A stretch of DNA of 59,562 nt from Glycomyces algeriensis (lineage in GTDB: Bacteria > Actinomycetota > Actinomycetes > Mycobacteriales > Micromonosporaceae), in assembly GCF_027622855.1 (NCBI RefSeq), contig NZ_JAPZVR010000002.1, forward strand, positions 169,463 through 229,024, in the 5' to 3' direction. Made by a program: the position numbers and the translations under genes. Each line of letters opens with the position of its first letter. Within the stretch, counting starts at the first letter, position 1. Shown piece by piece: positions 28,514-36,567 of the stretch. Below the pieces are notes generated by a model. It did not search any database and was not told the DNA's origin. It saw only the letters and a list, made by a program, of their open reading frames with translations.

Positions 28514-28913
28514 GGTTCGCCCCTTCCAAGGAGTCCGAGAACGTCGGTCAAACGCTATCACCGCCGCGCCGCCCGATTCACGTCCGTATTTTCAGGGCTT
28601 CGCAACCGAGTCGTAACGCCGATTTGCGACTACGCGGACTGGCGGTCGGGAATAGTACCGCTAAAGAGTGAAGGACGTTGTTGTAATTACGACATAGAAC
28701 GATGATTGACCGTGGTCATTTGTCGGAATTTGCCCCCTTATCAGGGGAACGCGCCGGTCTCGGTCTTGCGGATCATCGTACGACGCAACGGCTTGAATGA
28801 TAGACCTGAATCACGACTTGTTCGCGGCCGAAGTTCCGGACCTCCGGTGCGGCGGCGGATTGGAATGACGACCGGCTTCGGGGGGAGCCGGTCGCACACT
28901 GGGGGGTAACGCT
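28514..28913. other. 400-bp intergenic region before the SsgA-like gene
   Basis: AT-richer than its surroundings, without a supported gene. It contains TGACC-GT-GGTCA at 28707-28718 and CCCCT-TATC-AGGGG near 28735-28748. It probably houses the developmentally controlled promoter of the downstream gene; no -35/-10 pair can be picked reliably. Confidence 0.5.
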
Positions 28914-29348
28914 ATGAGCATGGCACGATCGGCGACAGTCGATATCGGCACCACCATGCGGCTCGTCGCGCCCGATTTCGCGACGGTGAGTGTGCGCGCG
29001 AGCCTGCGCTACGACCCGGACGACCCGTACGCCGTCTGCGTCATGTTCCACCCTGACGGCACCGACGCGGACCAGGTGGCCTGGTCCTTCTCGCGGGAAC
29101 TGCTCGCGAAGGGCCTGGAGGAGCCCACAGGGATCGGCGACGTCCGGGTGTGGCCCTGGACCACCCCGCGGGGCGAATCGGTCGCACTGGCCCTCTCCTC
29201 GCCCGACGGGAACGCGCTCTTCGAGATCAACCGCGGCGTCGTGCAGCGCTTCCTCCGCCGGGCGTACAGCCTGGTGCCGCGCGGCCGCGAATCGGGCTAC
29301 GTCGACATGGACACGACCCTCACCAAGCTCCTGGCCGGCGGCGTCTGA
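28914..29348 (+). CDS. SsgA-like protein (SALP) for sporulation/cell division
   Basis: 144 aa, typical SALP length. The conserved core is VRASLRYDPDDPYAVCVMFH (~28-47), VAWSFSRELLAKGL, P-GIGDVRVWPW and LSSPDGNALFEI. SALPs are found only in morphologically complex actinomycetes, where SsgA/SsgB position FtsZ and steer septation and peptidoglycan remodelling; which paralogue this is cannot be told. It stands alone, with a long non-coding leader. ATG 28914 and ATG 28920 are both possible; a G-rich stretch precedes the first. Confidence 0.93.
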   Translation: MSMARSATVDIGTTMRLVAPDFATVSVRASLRYDPDDPYAVCVMFHPDGTDADQVAWSFSRELLAKGLEEPTGIGDVRVWPWTTPRGESVALALSSPDGNALFEINRGVVQRFLRRAYSLVPRGRESGYVDMDTTLTKLLAGGV

Positions 29349-29368
29349 CCCGCCTGCGACCGTCGAAC

Positions 29369-29404
29369 GGAAGGGCGGACCGAGACTTCCCGGTCCGCCC
29401 TTCC
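29369..29404. terminator. Bidirectional terminator between the SALP and multicopper oxidase genes
   Basis: Perfect 14-bp stem GGAAGGGCGGACCG (29369-29382) with its complement at 29391-29404 and an 8-nt loop, between two converging genes. Confidence 0.85.
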
Positions 29405-29439
29405 GCGTCCCCGTGCGGCTCAGCGCCGAACGCCGCGTC

Positions 29440-30891
29440 TCATTCCGGATGGTTCCCGTGGGGCCCGCCGATGAGGAACGGCGTGCCGACCCCCTCGTAG
29501 TTCAGGTGCGCGACCAGGCCCTCGGCGGCGTGCGGCAGGTTGTGGCAGTGGTCCATCCAGATCCCCGGGTTGTCGGCGACGAACGCGATCTCGAACGTCT
29601 CGCCGTCGCGCACCTCGAGCGAGTCGACCCACCAGGGGCTCCCGGTCGCGGCGACGCCGTCGCGCGCGAGCACCACCGCGTGGTGGCCGTGCAGGTGCAT
29701 CGGATGGGCCTCGCCGCTGTCGTTGGTGATGCGCATCCGCACCACGTCGCCGTACGCGACGGTGAACATCGGCACCTCGGGGGCCATGGCGCCGTTGACG
29801 GTCCACCAGAACCCGGGCTTGCCGTCGAGGAACCCCGGGCGGCGCCCGATGCCGAACGCGAACTCGCGGTCGGCGCTCGCGGGGTCGAACCCGAGCGGCG
29901 CCGGTGATCCATAGTGGAGCAGATCGAGGACGTCGTCCGGGGGTGCGGAGGCTTCGACGCTCCCCTCCCCCACGAGCAGCGCCGCCGACGCGCTGAGGTT
30001 GACGCGGACGGCGCCGCTCTCGGGCATGACGAAGACGAGGTCGCCCCGACCGCCGGCGGCCACTTCGACGCCCTTGCCTTCGATCTCCGGGGGGCCATGC
30101 AGGTCGGTGCCGTCGACGGCGGCGAGGCGGAACGGCGCGCCGTCGACCCAGACGGGCATCACCCCGAAGTCGGTGTTCACCACGCGGACGCGGACCGTGT
30201 CGCCCGCCTCGGCCGCCACCCGGTCCTCGCCGTCGCGCCCGTTCACGGTGCGCCGCCCGCCGTAGAGGTGCGCGAGCGCCAGCGCGTCCACATCGGCGCC
30301 GGTCCCGGCCGCCGGGGTGATGACGAGGGGCCCGAGGAGGCCGCCGAGGACCTGCTCGTGGGAGACCTGGTGCGAGTGGTACCAGAAGGTGCCGGCCTGG
30401 TCGGCGACGAACCGGTAGGTGAACGACTCGCCGACGCCGACGGCGTCCTGGGTGACGCCCGCGGCGCCGTCCATGGCGCCGGGCACGTCGACGCCGTGCC
30501 AGTGGAGGGTGACGCCGTCGGGCACGCTCGCGTTCTCGAGGACCACCTCGACGAGCTGGCCCTGCACGGCGCGGATCTCGGGTCCCGGGGAGGAGCCGTT
30601 CAAGGTGTAGCCGTCGAAGTCCCGGCCGGACGCGAGCGTGACGCGCTCTTGTGCGGCGGTGAGCGTGAGGCGCACGTCCGCTTCGCGGTCGTCGGGGGCG
30701 GTGAGCTCGTCGACCGGGACCGTGGACGCGTCGCCGCCGGGCGCGTGGCCGCCGTGGTCGTGGCGGCCCATGTCCGCGACCGAGTAGGCGTCGGGCACCA
30801 GGCTGGCCTGCCAGAACCAGGCGACGGGCGCGATGACCGCGACGGCGGCGGCCACCGCGACGAGCGTCTTCGCGCGTCTACTGAGGCGCAT
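29440..30891 (-). CDS. Multicopper oxidase
   Basis: 483 aa, exported. Residues 1-~32 form an N-terminal signal/anchor (RLSRRAKTLVAVAAAVAVIAPV begins it), followed by a His-rich HDHGGHAPGG. All four copper motifs are present: HWHG (~137), WYHSH (~178), HPMHLHGH (~396) and HCHNLPHAAEGL (~452) with the Type 1 ligands (Cys and two His, Leu at the axial position). A laccase/CueO-like activity on metal ions or phenols is expected. It overlaps the upstream four-helix membrane gene by 14 nt. Confidence 0.94.
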   Translation of the reverse strand: MRLSRRAKTLVAVAAAVAVIAPVAWFWQASLVPDAYSVADMGRHDHGGHAPGGDASTVPVDELTAPDDREADVRLTLTAAQERVTLASGRDFDGYTLNGSSPGPEIRAVQGQLVEVVLENASVPDGVTLHWHGVDVPGAMDGAAGVTQDAVGVGESFTYRFVADQAGTFWYHSHQVSHEQVLGGLLGPLVITPAAGTGADVDALALAHLYGGRRTVNGRDGEDRVAAEAGDTVRVRVVNTDFGVMPVWVDGAPFRLAAVDGTDLHGPPEIEGKGVEVAAGGRGDLVFVMPESGAVRVNLSASAALLVGEGSVEASAPPDDVLDLLHYGSPAPLGFDPASADREFAFGIGRRPGFLDGKPGFWWTVNGAMAPEVPMFTVAYGDVVRMRITNDSGEAHPMHLHGHHAVVLARDGVAATGSPWWVDSLEVRDGETFEIAFVADNPGIWMDHCHNLPHAAEGLVAHLNYEGVGTPFLIGGPHGNHPE

Positions 30892-31334
30892 TCCCGACCG
30901 CGGGCTCCGTGGCGGGCTTCTTCGCGCGGAAGCCGGCCATGAACGCGGTCCCGTAGACCGCGAACGCGACGAGGCCGTGCAGGAGGCCGAAGATCGCGGC
31001 CTCGTGGCCGAAGAGGCCGAGGAAGATCTGCAGGGCGACCCAGAGGAGGAGGATGACGGCGAAGCGGATGCCGCCCTTGATCTTCGCGAAGAACGAGATG
31101 ATCAGCAGGACCAGGGCGAGGAACGGGACGACCATCATGCCGTTGATGCCGTGGAGCATGAAGCCGACGGACTCGTCGAAGGGGATGTCCTCGCTCTCCA
31201 TGACGGCCGAGTCGAGGACCCCGCCGTCCTGGACCCAGATGTAGAGGCCGGCGATGGCGTAGGCCATGAACGCGGCCTGGAGCGCGACCTCGGCGGCGAT
31301 GACGTAGGCGAGGATGCGGTAGACGACTCTCATG
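30878..31334 (-). CDS. Four-helix membrane protein (DUF6220-like), partner of the multicopper oxidase
   Basis: 151 aa with four hydrophobic helices (~6-28, ~52-80, ~84-105, ~107-128). Conserved-looking His residues in MLHGINGMM and LLHGLVAFAVYGTAFM could bind heme or metal, as in small cytochrome b561-like folds; I recall this as the DUF6220 pattern. CAGGAGGG lies 5-6 nt before ATG 31334. The 14-nt overlap with the oxidase gene argues that they act together, perhaps in electron transfer or copper delivery. Confidence 0.82.
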
Positions 31335-31421
31335 CGGATGCCCTCCTGCGAGCGGGCCCCTTGGCTCGCTACATGAAGTGAAGATAAGCACACCGAGAGT
31401 GTTGTATGTCGGAAAAGCAGG

Positions 31422-31451
31422 GAGCCGCGCCCGGTTTCCCGGGCGCGGCTC
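31422..31451 (-). terminator. Terminator of pta-ackA
   Basis: Perfect 13-bp stem GAGCCGCGCCCGG (31422-31434) with its complement at 31439-31451, TTTC loop, then a short pyrimidine/T-rich run on the minus strand. Confidence 0.8.
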
Positions 31452-31474
31452 TGCCGTCTACGTGTGCGCAGGCG

Positions 31475-32659
31475 TCAGGAGCGCAGCAGCGCCGCCGTCT
31501 GCGAGGCGATCTCGCCTTCTTCGTTGGTCGGGACGACCATGACCGTGATCGGCGACTGCGGCGTCGAGATGACCGGCCCGCCCGCCGCGTTCGCGGCCTC
31601 GTCCAGATGCACGCCGAGCGCCACGAGCGAACCGAGCGCGCCCGCGCGCACCTCGGCGCTGTTCTCCCCCACGCCGGCGGTGAACGCGATCGCATCCGCC
31701 CCGCCGAGCGCGGCGATGTACGAGCCGATGTACTTGCGGATCCGGTAGCAGTAGATCTCCAGGGCGATCTGCGCCGACCGGTCGCCGGCCGCCGCGGCCG
31801 ACTCGACCGCGCGCATGTCGATCTGCCCGCTCAGGGCGAGCATCCCCGACTCCTTGTTCAGCGCCGCGTCGAGGTCCTCGAAGGACGCACCGGTCCGCCG
31901 GTTCATGTGGAAGACGATCGCCGGGTCGATGTCGCCCGAGCGCGTGCCCATGACCAGGCCCTCGAGCGGGGTCAGCCCCATCGAGGTGTCGATCGAGCGC
32001 CCGCGCTCCACGGCGGAGACCGACGCGCCGTTGCCCAGGTGGGCCACGATCACGTTGACCTCCTTGGGGCTCTTGCCGAGCAGCTCGGCGGCCTTGCGGG
32101 AGACGTACGCGTGCGAGGTGCCGTGGAAGCCGTACCGGCGCACCCCGTGCTCCTCGCGCCACGAGCTCGGCACCGCGTACAGGTGCGCCCGCTCGGGCAC
32201 CGTCGCGTGGAACGCCGTGTCGAACACCGCCACCTGGGGCAGCTTCGGGAAGAGCTTGCGCGCCACCTGGATGCCCTCCAGGTTCGCCGGGTTGTGCAGC
32301 GGCGCGAGCGCCGAGAGCTCCTCAATGGCCTGCTCGACCTCGTCGTCCACGACCACCGGCTGCACGAACCGCTCGCCGCCGTGCACCACGCGGTGCGCGA
32401 CCGCGATCAGCCCGGCCTCCGCGAGCGGGGTGCCGTGCTCCTCGAACGCGGCGACCATCGCCTCCAGCCCGGCGGCGTGGTCGGCCAGGTGCGTCGTCGT
32501 CTCGTGCTTCTCGCCCGCGTGCTTGTGGGTGAGGACCGACGCCGACTGCCCGATGCGCTCGATGAGCCCCGAGGTCGAGGCCTCCAGGGTCTCGCCGTCG
32601 ACCAGCTGGTACTTGATCGACGAGGACCCGGAGTTGATCACCAGGACCGGTGCGCTCAT
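31475..32659 (-). CDS. ackA: Acetate kinase
   Basis: 394 aa, normal length. ASKHA-fold motifs: VINSGSSSIKY (~5-15), LAPLHNPANL, FDTAFHATVPE (catalytic Asp/Arg region), GFHGTSHAYVS, AHLGNGASVSAV and the C-terminal AFTAGVGENS. Interconverts acetyl-phosphate and acetate with ATP. 65 nt behind pta on the same strand, so pta-ackA is an operon. With the phosphoketolase at 43.4 kb this gives a full route from pentose phosphates to acetate plus ATP. AAAGGAA precedes ATG 32659. Confidence 0.98.
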   Translation of the reverse strand: MSAPVLVINSGSSSIKYQLVDGETLEASTSGLIERIGQSASVLTHKHAGEKHETTTHLADHAAGLEAMVAAFEEHGTPLAEAGLIAVAHRVVHGGERFVQPVVVDDEVEQAIEELSALAPLHNPANLEGIQVARKLFPKLPQVAVFDTAFHATVPERAHLYAVPSSWREEHGVRRYGFHGTSHAYVSRKAAELLGKSPKEVNVIVAHLGNGASVSAVERGRSIDTSMGLTPLEGLVMGTRSGDIDPAIVFHMNRRTGASFEDLDAALNKESGMLALSGQIDMRAVESAAAAGDRSAQIALEIYCYRIRKYIGSYIAALGGADAIAFTAGVGENSAEVRAGALGSLVALGVHLDEAANAAGGPVISTPQSPITVMVVPTNEEGEIASQTAALLRS

Positions 32660-32724
32660 GGCATTCCTTTCTCGCGCGCGGCCTTCGCGAACGCAGGCCC
32701 GCCAGGGCCCGGGTTCACGAGAGC

Positions 32725-34782
32725 TCAGGCGGGCTGGCTCGCCTGGATGGCGGTCAGCGCGACGGTGTTGACGATGTCGGGGACGGTCGCGCCCCGCGAC
32801 AGGTCGTTCACGGGCTTGCGCAGGCCCTGGAGCACCGGACCCACCGCGATCGCCCCGGCGGAGCGCTGCACGGCCTTGTACAGGTTGTTGCCGGTGTTCA
32901 GGTCGGGGACGATGAAGACCGTGGCCTTCCCCGCCACCTGCGAATCAGGGAGCTTCGTGCCGGCGACGCCGGCGTCGGCGGCGGCGTCGTACTGGATCGG
33001 ACCCTCCACCGGGAGGCCCGGCCTGCGGGACCGGACGATCTCGGTGGCCGCCCGGACCTTGTCCACGGCTTCGCCGTGGCCCGAGGTGCCGGTGGAGTAG
33101 GAGAGCATCGCCACGCGCGGTTCCACGCCGAACTCGATGGCGGTGTCAGCAGAGGATAGCGCGATGTCGGCCAGTTGCTCCGCATTGGGGTTCGGGTTGA
33201 CCGCGCAGTCCCCGTAGACGAGCACGCGGTCTTCCAGGCACATGAAGAACACCGAGGAAACCACGGCCACTTCGGGTTTCGTCTTGATGATCTCGAACGA
33301 GGGCCGGATCGTGTGGGCCGTGGTGTGCACCGCGCCCGAGACCATGCCGTCGGCCATGCCCGTGTGGACCATCATCGTGCCGAAGTAGGAGACGTCCGCG
33401 ACCGTGTCGTAGGCCTGCTCGAACGTGACGCCCTTGTGGGCCCGCAGCTGCGCGTACTCCTTCGCGAAGCGCTCGCGGATCTCGTGGTCGCCGGGGTTCA
33501 TGATCGAGGCCCGGCCCAGGTCGACGCCCAGTTGCGCCGCCTGCGAGCGGATCTCGGACTCCTCGCCGAGGAGCGTCAGGCGGGCGACGTCGCGCCGCAT
33601 GAGGATCTCGGCGGCCTTGAGGATGCGCGGCTCCGCGCCCTCGGGCAGCACGATGTGCTTGTCGAGGGCCTTGGCGCGCCCGATCATGGCGTGCTCGAAC
33701 ATGACCGGCGTGACCACGGTCGGCTTCGCCAGCGCGAGCCGGTCGAGCAGGTCGTCGCCGTCCACACCGGCCGCGAAGTCCTCGAGGGCGCGGGTGATCT
33801 TGCGCTGGCCGCCGGCGGCGAGCGAGCCGGAGACGTCGCCGACGAGGTTGGCCATGTCGTAGGTGTCGTGCTGGACTAGGGCGATCGGCAGGCGGGAGTC
33901 GAGGCCCGCGACGATGTCGAGGATCTGCGGTTCGGGCCGGATGCCGCCGGTGAGGAACACGGCGGAGAGGCTCGGCGTGCCTTCGGCCTGGTGGGCGGCG
34001 AGGAGTCCGAGGAGGACTTCGGAGCGGTCGCCGGGGAGGATGACGGCTTTGTCGTCGGCCAGGCGGGTGAGGAGGTTGGGGAGGGTCATGGCCGCGACGA
34101 CGACGTCGCCGACGGTGCGGGTGAAGACGTCCGGGTCGCCGGAGATGAGGGTCGCGTCGGCGGCCTCGATGAGTTCGCCGACGGTGGGGGCGACGACGAC
34201 CGGGTCTTCGGCAATGACGCCGGTGCCGGGGTGGGCGGCCTTGACGAGGTCGGTGTCGGCGGGGTCGACGCGGTTGGCGATGGTCCCGAGGACCGTCGCG
34301 TGCTCGGCCTCCGCCTGGGCGGTGCCGAAGCGGAGGGCGGCGGCGATGTCGGCGGGGTGCTTGCGGTGCCCGGTGACGAGGAGGAGCATCGGCGCGGCGA
34401 GGTTCACGGCGATGCGGGTGTTGTAGGTGAACTCGACGGGGGCGCCCACATCGGAGTAGTCGGAGCCGACCGCGAGGACGACGTCGTGCGTGTCGGCCAG
34501 CGCGTGGTAGCGCTCGACGATCTGGGTGAGGGCGGCGTCCGCATCGGAGCGGACGTCGGCGTAGGTGACGCCGACCGAGGCCTCGTAAGGGCTCGGGAGG
34601 CGGTACTGGTCGCGGAGGAGGGAGATGATCGGGTCGCCGGCGAGCGTGTGCTCGTCGCGGACGATGGGGCGGAAGACGGCTACGGAGCCGGCCCGCCGGG
34701 TGAGCAGGTCCATGACGCCGACCGCTACGGCGGACTTGCCGCTGCCGGGGTCGAGACTGGCGAGGTAGAGACTTTGAGCCAC
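32725..34782 (-). CDS. pta: Phosphate acetyltransferase (long three-domain form)
   Basis: 685 aa from GTG 34782. Domains in order: N-terminal BioD-like P-loop domain (LDPGSGKSAVAVG), a central DRTGG domain, and the C-terminal catalytic PTA_PTB domain (~350-685) with SYSTGTSGHG and LPDSQVAGKATVFIVPDLNTGNN split across its end. Converts acetyl-CoA and acetyl-phosphate. GTG 34782 follows the -10 TAGCGT by 7 nt, which rules out the upstream ATG 34839 and indicates a leaderless mRNA. Confidence 0.97.
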   Translation of the reverse strand: MAQSLYLASLDPGSGKSAVAVGVMDLLTRRAGSVAVFRPIVRDEHTLAGDPIISLLRDQYRLPSPYEASVGVTYADVRSDADAALTQIVERYHALADTHDVVLAVGSDYSDVGAPVEFTYNTRIAVNLAAPMLLLVTGHRKHPADIAAALRFGTAQAEAEHATVLGTIANRVDPADTDLVKAAHPGTGVIAEDPVVVAPTVGELIEAADATLISGDPDVFTRTVGDVVVAAMTLPNLLTRLADDKAVILPGDRSEVLLGLLAAHQAEGTPSLSAVFLTGGIRPEPQILDIVAGLDSRLPIALVQHDTYDMANLVGDVSGSLAAGGQRKITRALEDFAAGVDGDDLLDRLALAKPTVVTPVMFEHAMIGRAKALDKHIVLPEGAEPRILKAAEILMRRDVARLTLLGEESEIRSQAAQLGVDLGRASIMNPGDHEIRERFAKEYAQLRAHKGVTFEQAYDTVADVSYFGTMMVHTGMADGMVSGAVHTTAHTIRPSFEIIKTKPEVAVVSSVFFMCLEDRVLVYGDCAVNPNPNAEQLADIALSSADTAIEFGVEPRVAMLSYSTGTSGHGEAVDKVRAATEIVRSRRPGLPVEGPIQYDAAADAGVAGTKLPDSQVAGKATVFIVPDLNTGNNLYKAVQRSAGAIAVGPVLQGLRKPVNDLSRGATVPDIVNTVALTAIQASQPA

Positions 34783-34789
34783 GGCTCCA

Positions 34790-34795
34790 ACGCTA
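34790..34795 (-). promoter_or_regulatory. -10 element of pta
   Basis: TAGCGT on the minus strand (34795-34790), exactly 7 nt before GTG 34782. No obvious -35. Confidence 0.5.
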
Positions 34796-35031
34796 TCCAC
34801 CCCGTGCGAGCCGCGCAGCGGATCTGCGCGGCGGCTCACCTGTGAGCTTGGGCCCGTGGATGCCGTCCCGAGCCCCCACCCGCCCGGGGAAAGGTAGTTC
34901 CCACATTGCCGCGCGGGTCCGACAAGAACGCGCCCCCGCAGCGGTCGTGTCGCCCGAAAGCGTGAGCGACCGCGAACGGGACTCGCGGGAGTGCGGTGCT
35001 CACCGCCTGAGGCTCGACCCGGCCGAACGCC

Positions 35032-35098
35032 GCTTTCGAGCCGACCGAGGGCCGGCTTTCAAGCCGCTTTCGAACCGACCGAGTGCCGGTTTCAAGCC
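35032..35098. repeat. Two-copy tandem repeat between citrate synthase and pta
   Basis: Units of 34 nt (35032-35065) and 33 nt (35066-35098), both starting GCTTTCGA and ending TTTCAAGCC, differing at about four positions. They lie in a 358-bp non-coding stretch (34,783-35,140), ~250 bp upstream of pta. They could be regulator-binding direct repeats or a small duplication. Nothing else of note in that stretch apart from the terminator that follows. Confidence 0.65.
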
Positions 35099-35101
35099 CG
35101 T

Positions 35102-35126
35102 CCGGCCGCGGCTGCGCCGCGGCCGG
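35102..35126 (-). terminator. Terminator of the citrate synthase gene
   Basis: Perfect 10-bp stem CCGGCCGCGG (35102-35111) / CCGCGGCCGG (35117-35126) with a 5-nt loop, 15 nt past the stop. Confidence 0.7.
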
Positions 35127-35140
35127 GCGGTCGCGTCGTC

Positions 35141-36286
35141 TCAGTCGGCGAAGCCGTCTTCGGGGACGGGCTGGGGCGGCGGGGTGCCGACGTAGCGGGC
35201 GCGCGGGCGGATGATCTTGGAGTCGCGGGCCTGCTCGAGGATGTTGGCGCTCCAGCCGACGACGCGGCTGGTCGTGAACGTGGGCGTGAACATCGTGCGC
35301 GGCACGCCCGCGAGCTCCATCACGACGCCCGCGTAGAACTCGACGTTCGTGTAGAGCTTGCGTCCCGGTTTGACCTCGGCGAGGATCTCGACGACCCGCC
35401 GTTCGACGGTCTTGGCGAAGTCGACGATGTCGCCGTCGAGTTCGTCGGCGACGTCGCGCAGGTGCAGCGAGCGCGGGTCGTCGGTCTTGTAGACGGCGTG
35501 GCCGAAGCCCATGATGCGCCGCCCGGCCTCGAGTTCGCCGCGGATCCAGTCGTCGATGTTCTCGGGGCCGCCGATGGCGTCGAGGGCGTCGAGCGCGCGG
35601 GCGGGCGCGCCGCCGTGCAGCGGGCCCGAGAGCGCGCCGATCGCGCCGACCAGGGCCGCGCCGAGGTCGGCGCCGGTGGAGGCGATGACGCGGGCGGTGA
35701 AGGTGGAGGCGTTGAAGCCGTGGTCGATGGTGAGGATGAGGTAGTGCTCGACGGCGCGCGCGGCGGCCTCGGAGGGCACTTCACCGGTCATCATGTACAG
35801 GTAGTTCGCGGCGTAGCCGAGGTCCTCGCGCGGGTCGAGCGGGTCGAGGCCCTGGCCCAGGCGGTACATGGCGGTGAGGATGGTCGGGGTGACGGCGCAC
35901 GCGAAGAGCGCGTCGTCGGCGCGGGCGGCCTCGTCGATGTCGAGGACCGGCTGCATGGGACGTGACGCGCACGCGGCGGAGAGCGCGGTGCGCAGGCCGT
36001 CGAGCGGTGAGGAGCCCTTGAGGTGGGGCAGCAGCTCGCGGAGCGCGGGGGTGAGCGTGCGGTAGGGCGCGACCTGGGCCTTGAACTCGTCGAGCTGCGC
36101 GCGGGTGGGCAGCGCGGCGTGGGTCATGAGGTACCAGACCTGCTCGAACGAGCAGCGCTGCGCGAGTTCCACGGCGTTGTACTGGCGGTAGTGGTAGAAG
36201 CCCTCTTCGCCGCGCACGTCGCCGATCTCGGTGTCGGCGACGATGACACGGTCCAGGCCTTTGGGGACTTCGATGAATTCGGTCAT
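35141..36286 (-). CDS. Citrate synthase (CitA/type II-like)
   Basis: 381 aa. Catalytic His residues in DHGFNAS (~191-197) and GFGHAVYK (~265-272); substrate Arg in PGRKLYTNVEFYAG. The third catalytic position, Asp in most citrate synthases (VDFYSG), is Glu here (NVEFYAG), as I recall for actinobacterial CitA-type enzymes. Condenses acetyl-CoA with oxaloacetate; a methylcitrate synthase role is an alternative. GAGGAG precedes ATG 36286. It is transcribed toward, but separately from, pta-ackA. Confidence 0.93.
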   Translation of the reverse strand: MTEFIEVPKGLDRVIVADTEIGDVRGEEGFYHYRQYNAVELAQRCSFEQVWYLMTHAALPTRAQLDEFKAQVAPYRTLTPALRELLPHLKGSSPLDGLRTALSAACASRPMQPVLDIDEAARADDALFACAVTPTILTAMYRLGQGLDPLDPREDLGYAANYLYMMTGEVPSEAAARAVEHYLILTIDHGFNASTFTARVIASTGADLGAALVGAIGALSGPLHGGAPARALDALDAIGGPENIDDWIRGELEAGRRIMGFGHAVYKTDDPRSLHLRDVADELDGDIVDFAKTVERRVVEILAEVKPGRKLYTNVEFYAGVVMELAGVPRTMFTPTFTTSRVVGWSANILEQARDSKIIRPRARYVGTPPPQPVPEDGFAD

Positions 36287-36567
36287 TGGCTACTCCTCGT
36301 CCGGCACGCCTGTGGCCGCCTGGTGACGCTTGCTGTCGCGATCGCCGCTCCGGTTCGCTTGACAGCCTACGGGATTTCGCGCGTCGGGGACCCGAACGGC
36401 CGCCGGGAACCGGGCGTCGCGGCACGGGCGGCGGCAGGCCCCTCGCGCGGGCGTTTTAGAGTAGACCTCCTGCCCGACAGCAGCGCCGACACCGCGAGCC
36501 GCCGGTTTCCGTCCCCCCATGGCCCGCAGGCGATCGCGCGACAGGACCCCCCGAACGAGGATTGCCC

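Noticed and set aside
29440..31334. Copper-resistance island
   Set aside because: No CopA ATPase, CsoR or copper chaperone nearby; the pair alone does not justify it.
35032..35098. CRISPR array
   Set aside because: Only two directly abutting units with no spacers and no cas genes in the window.
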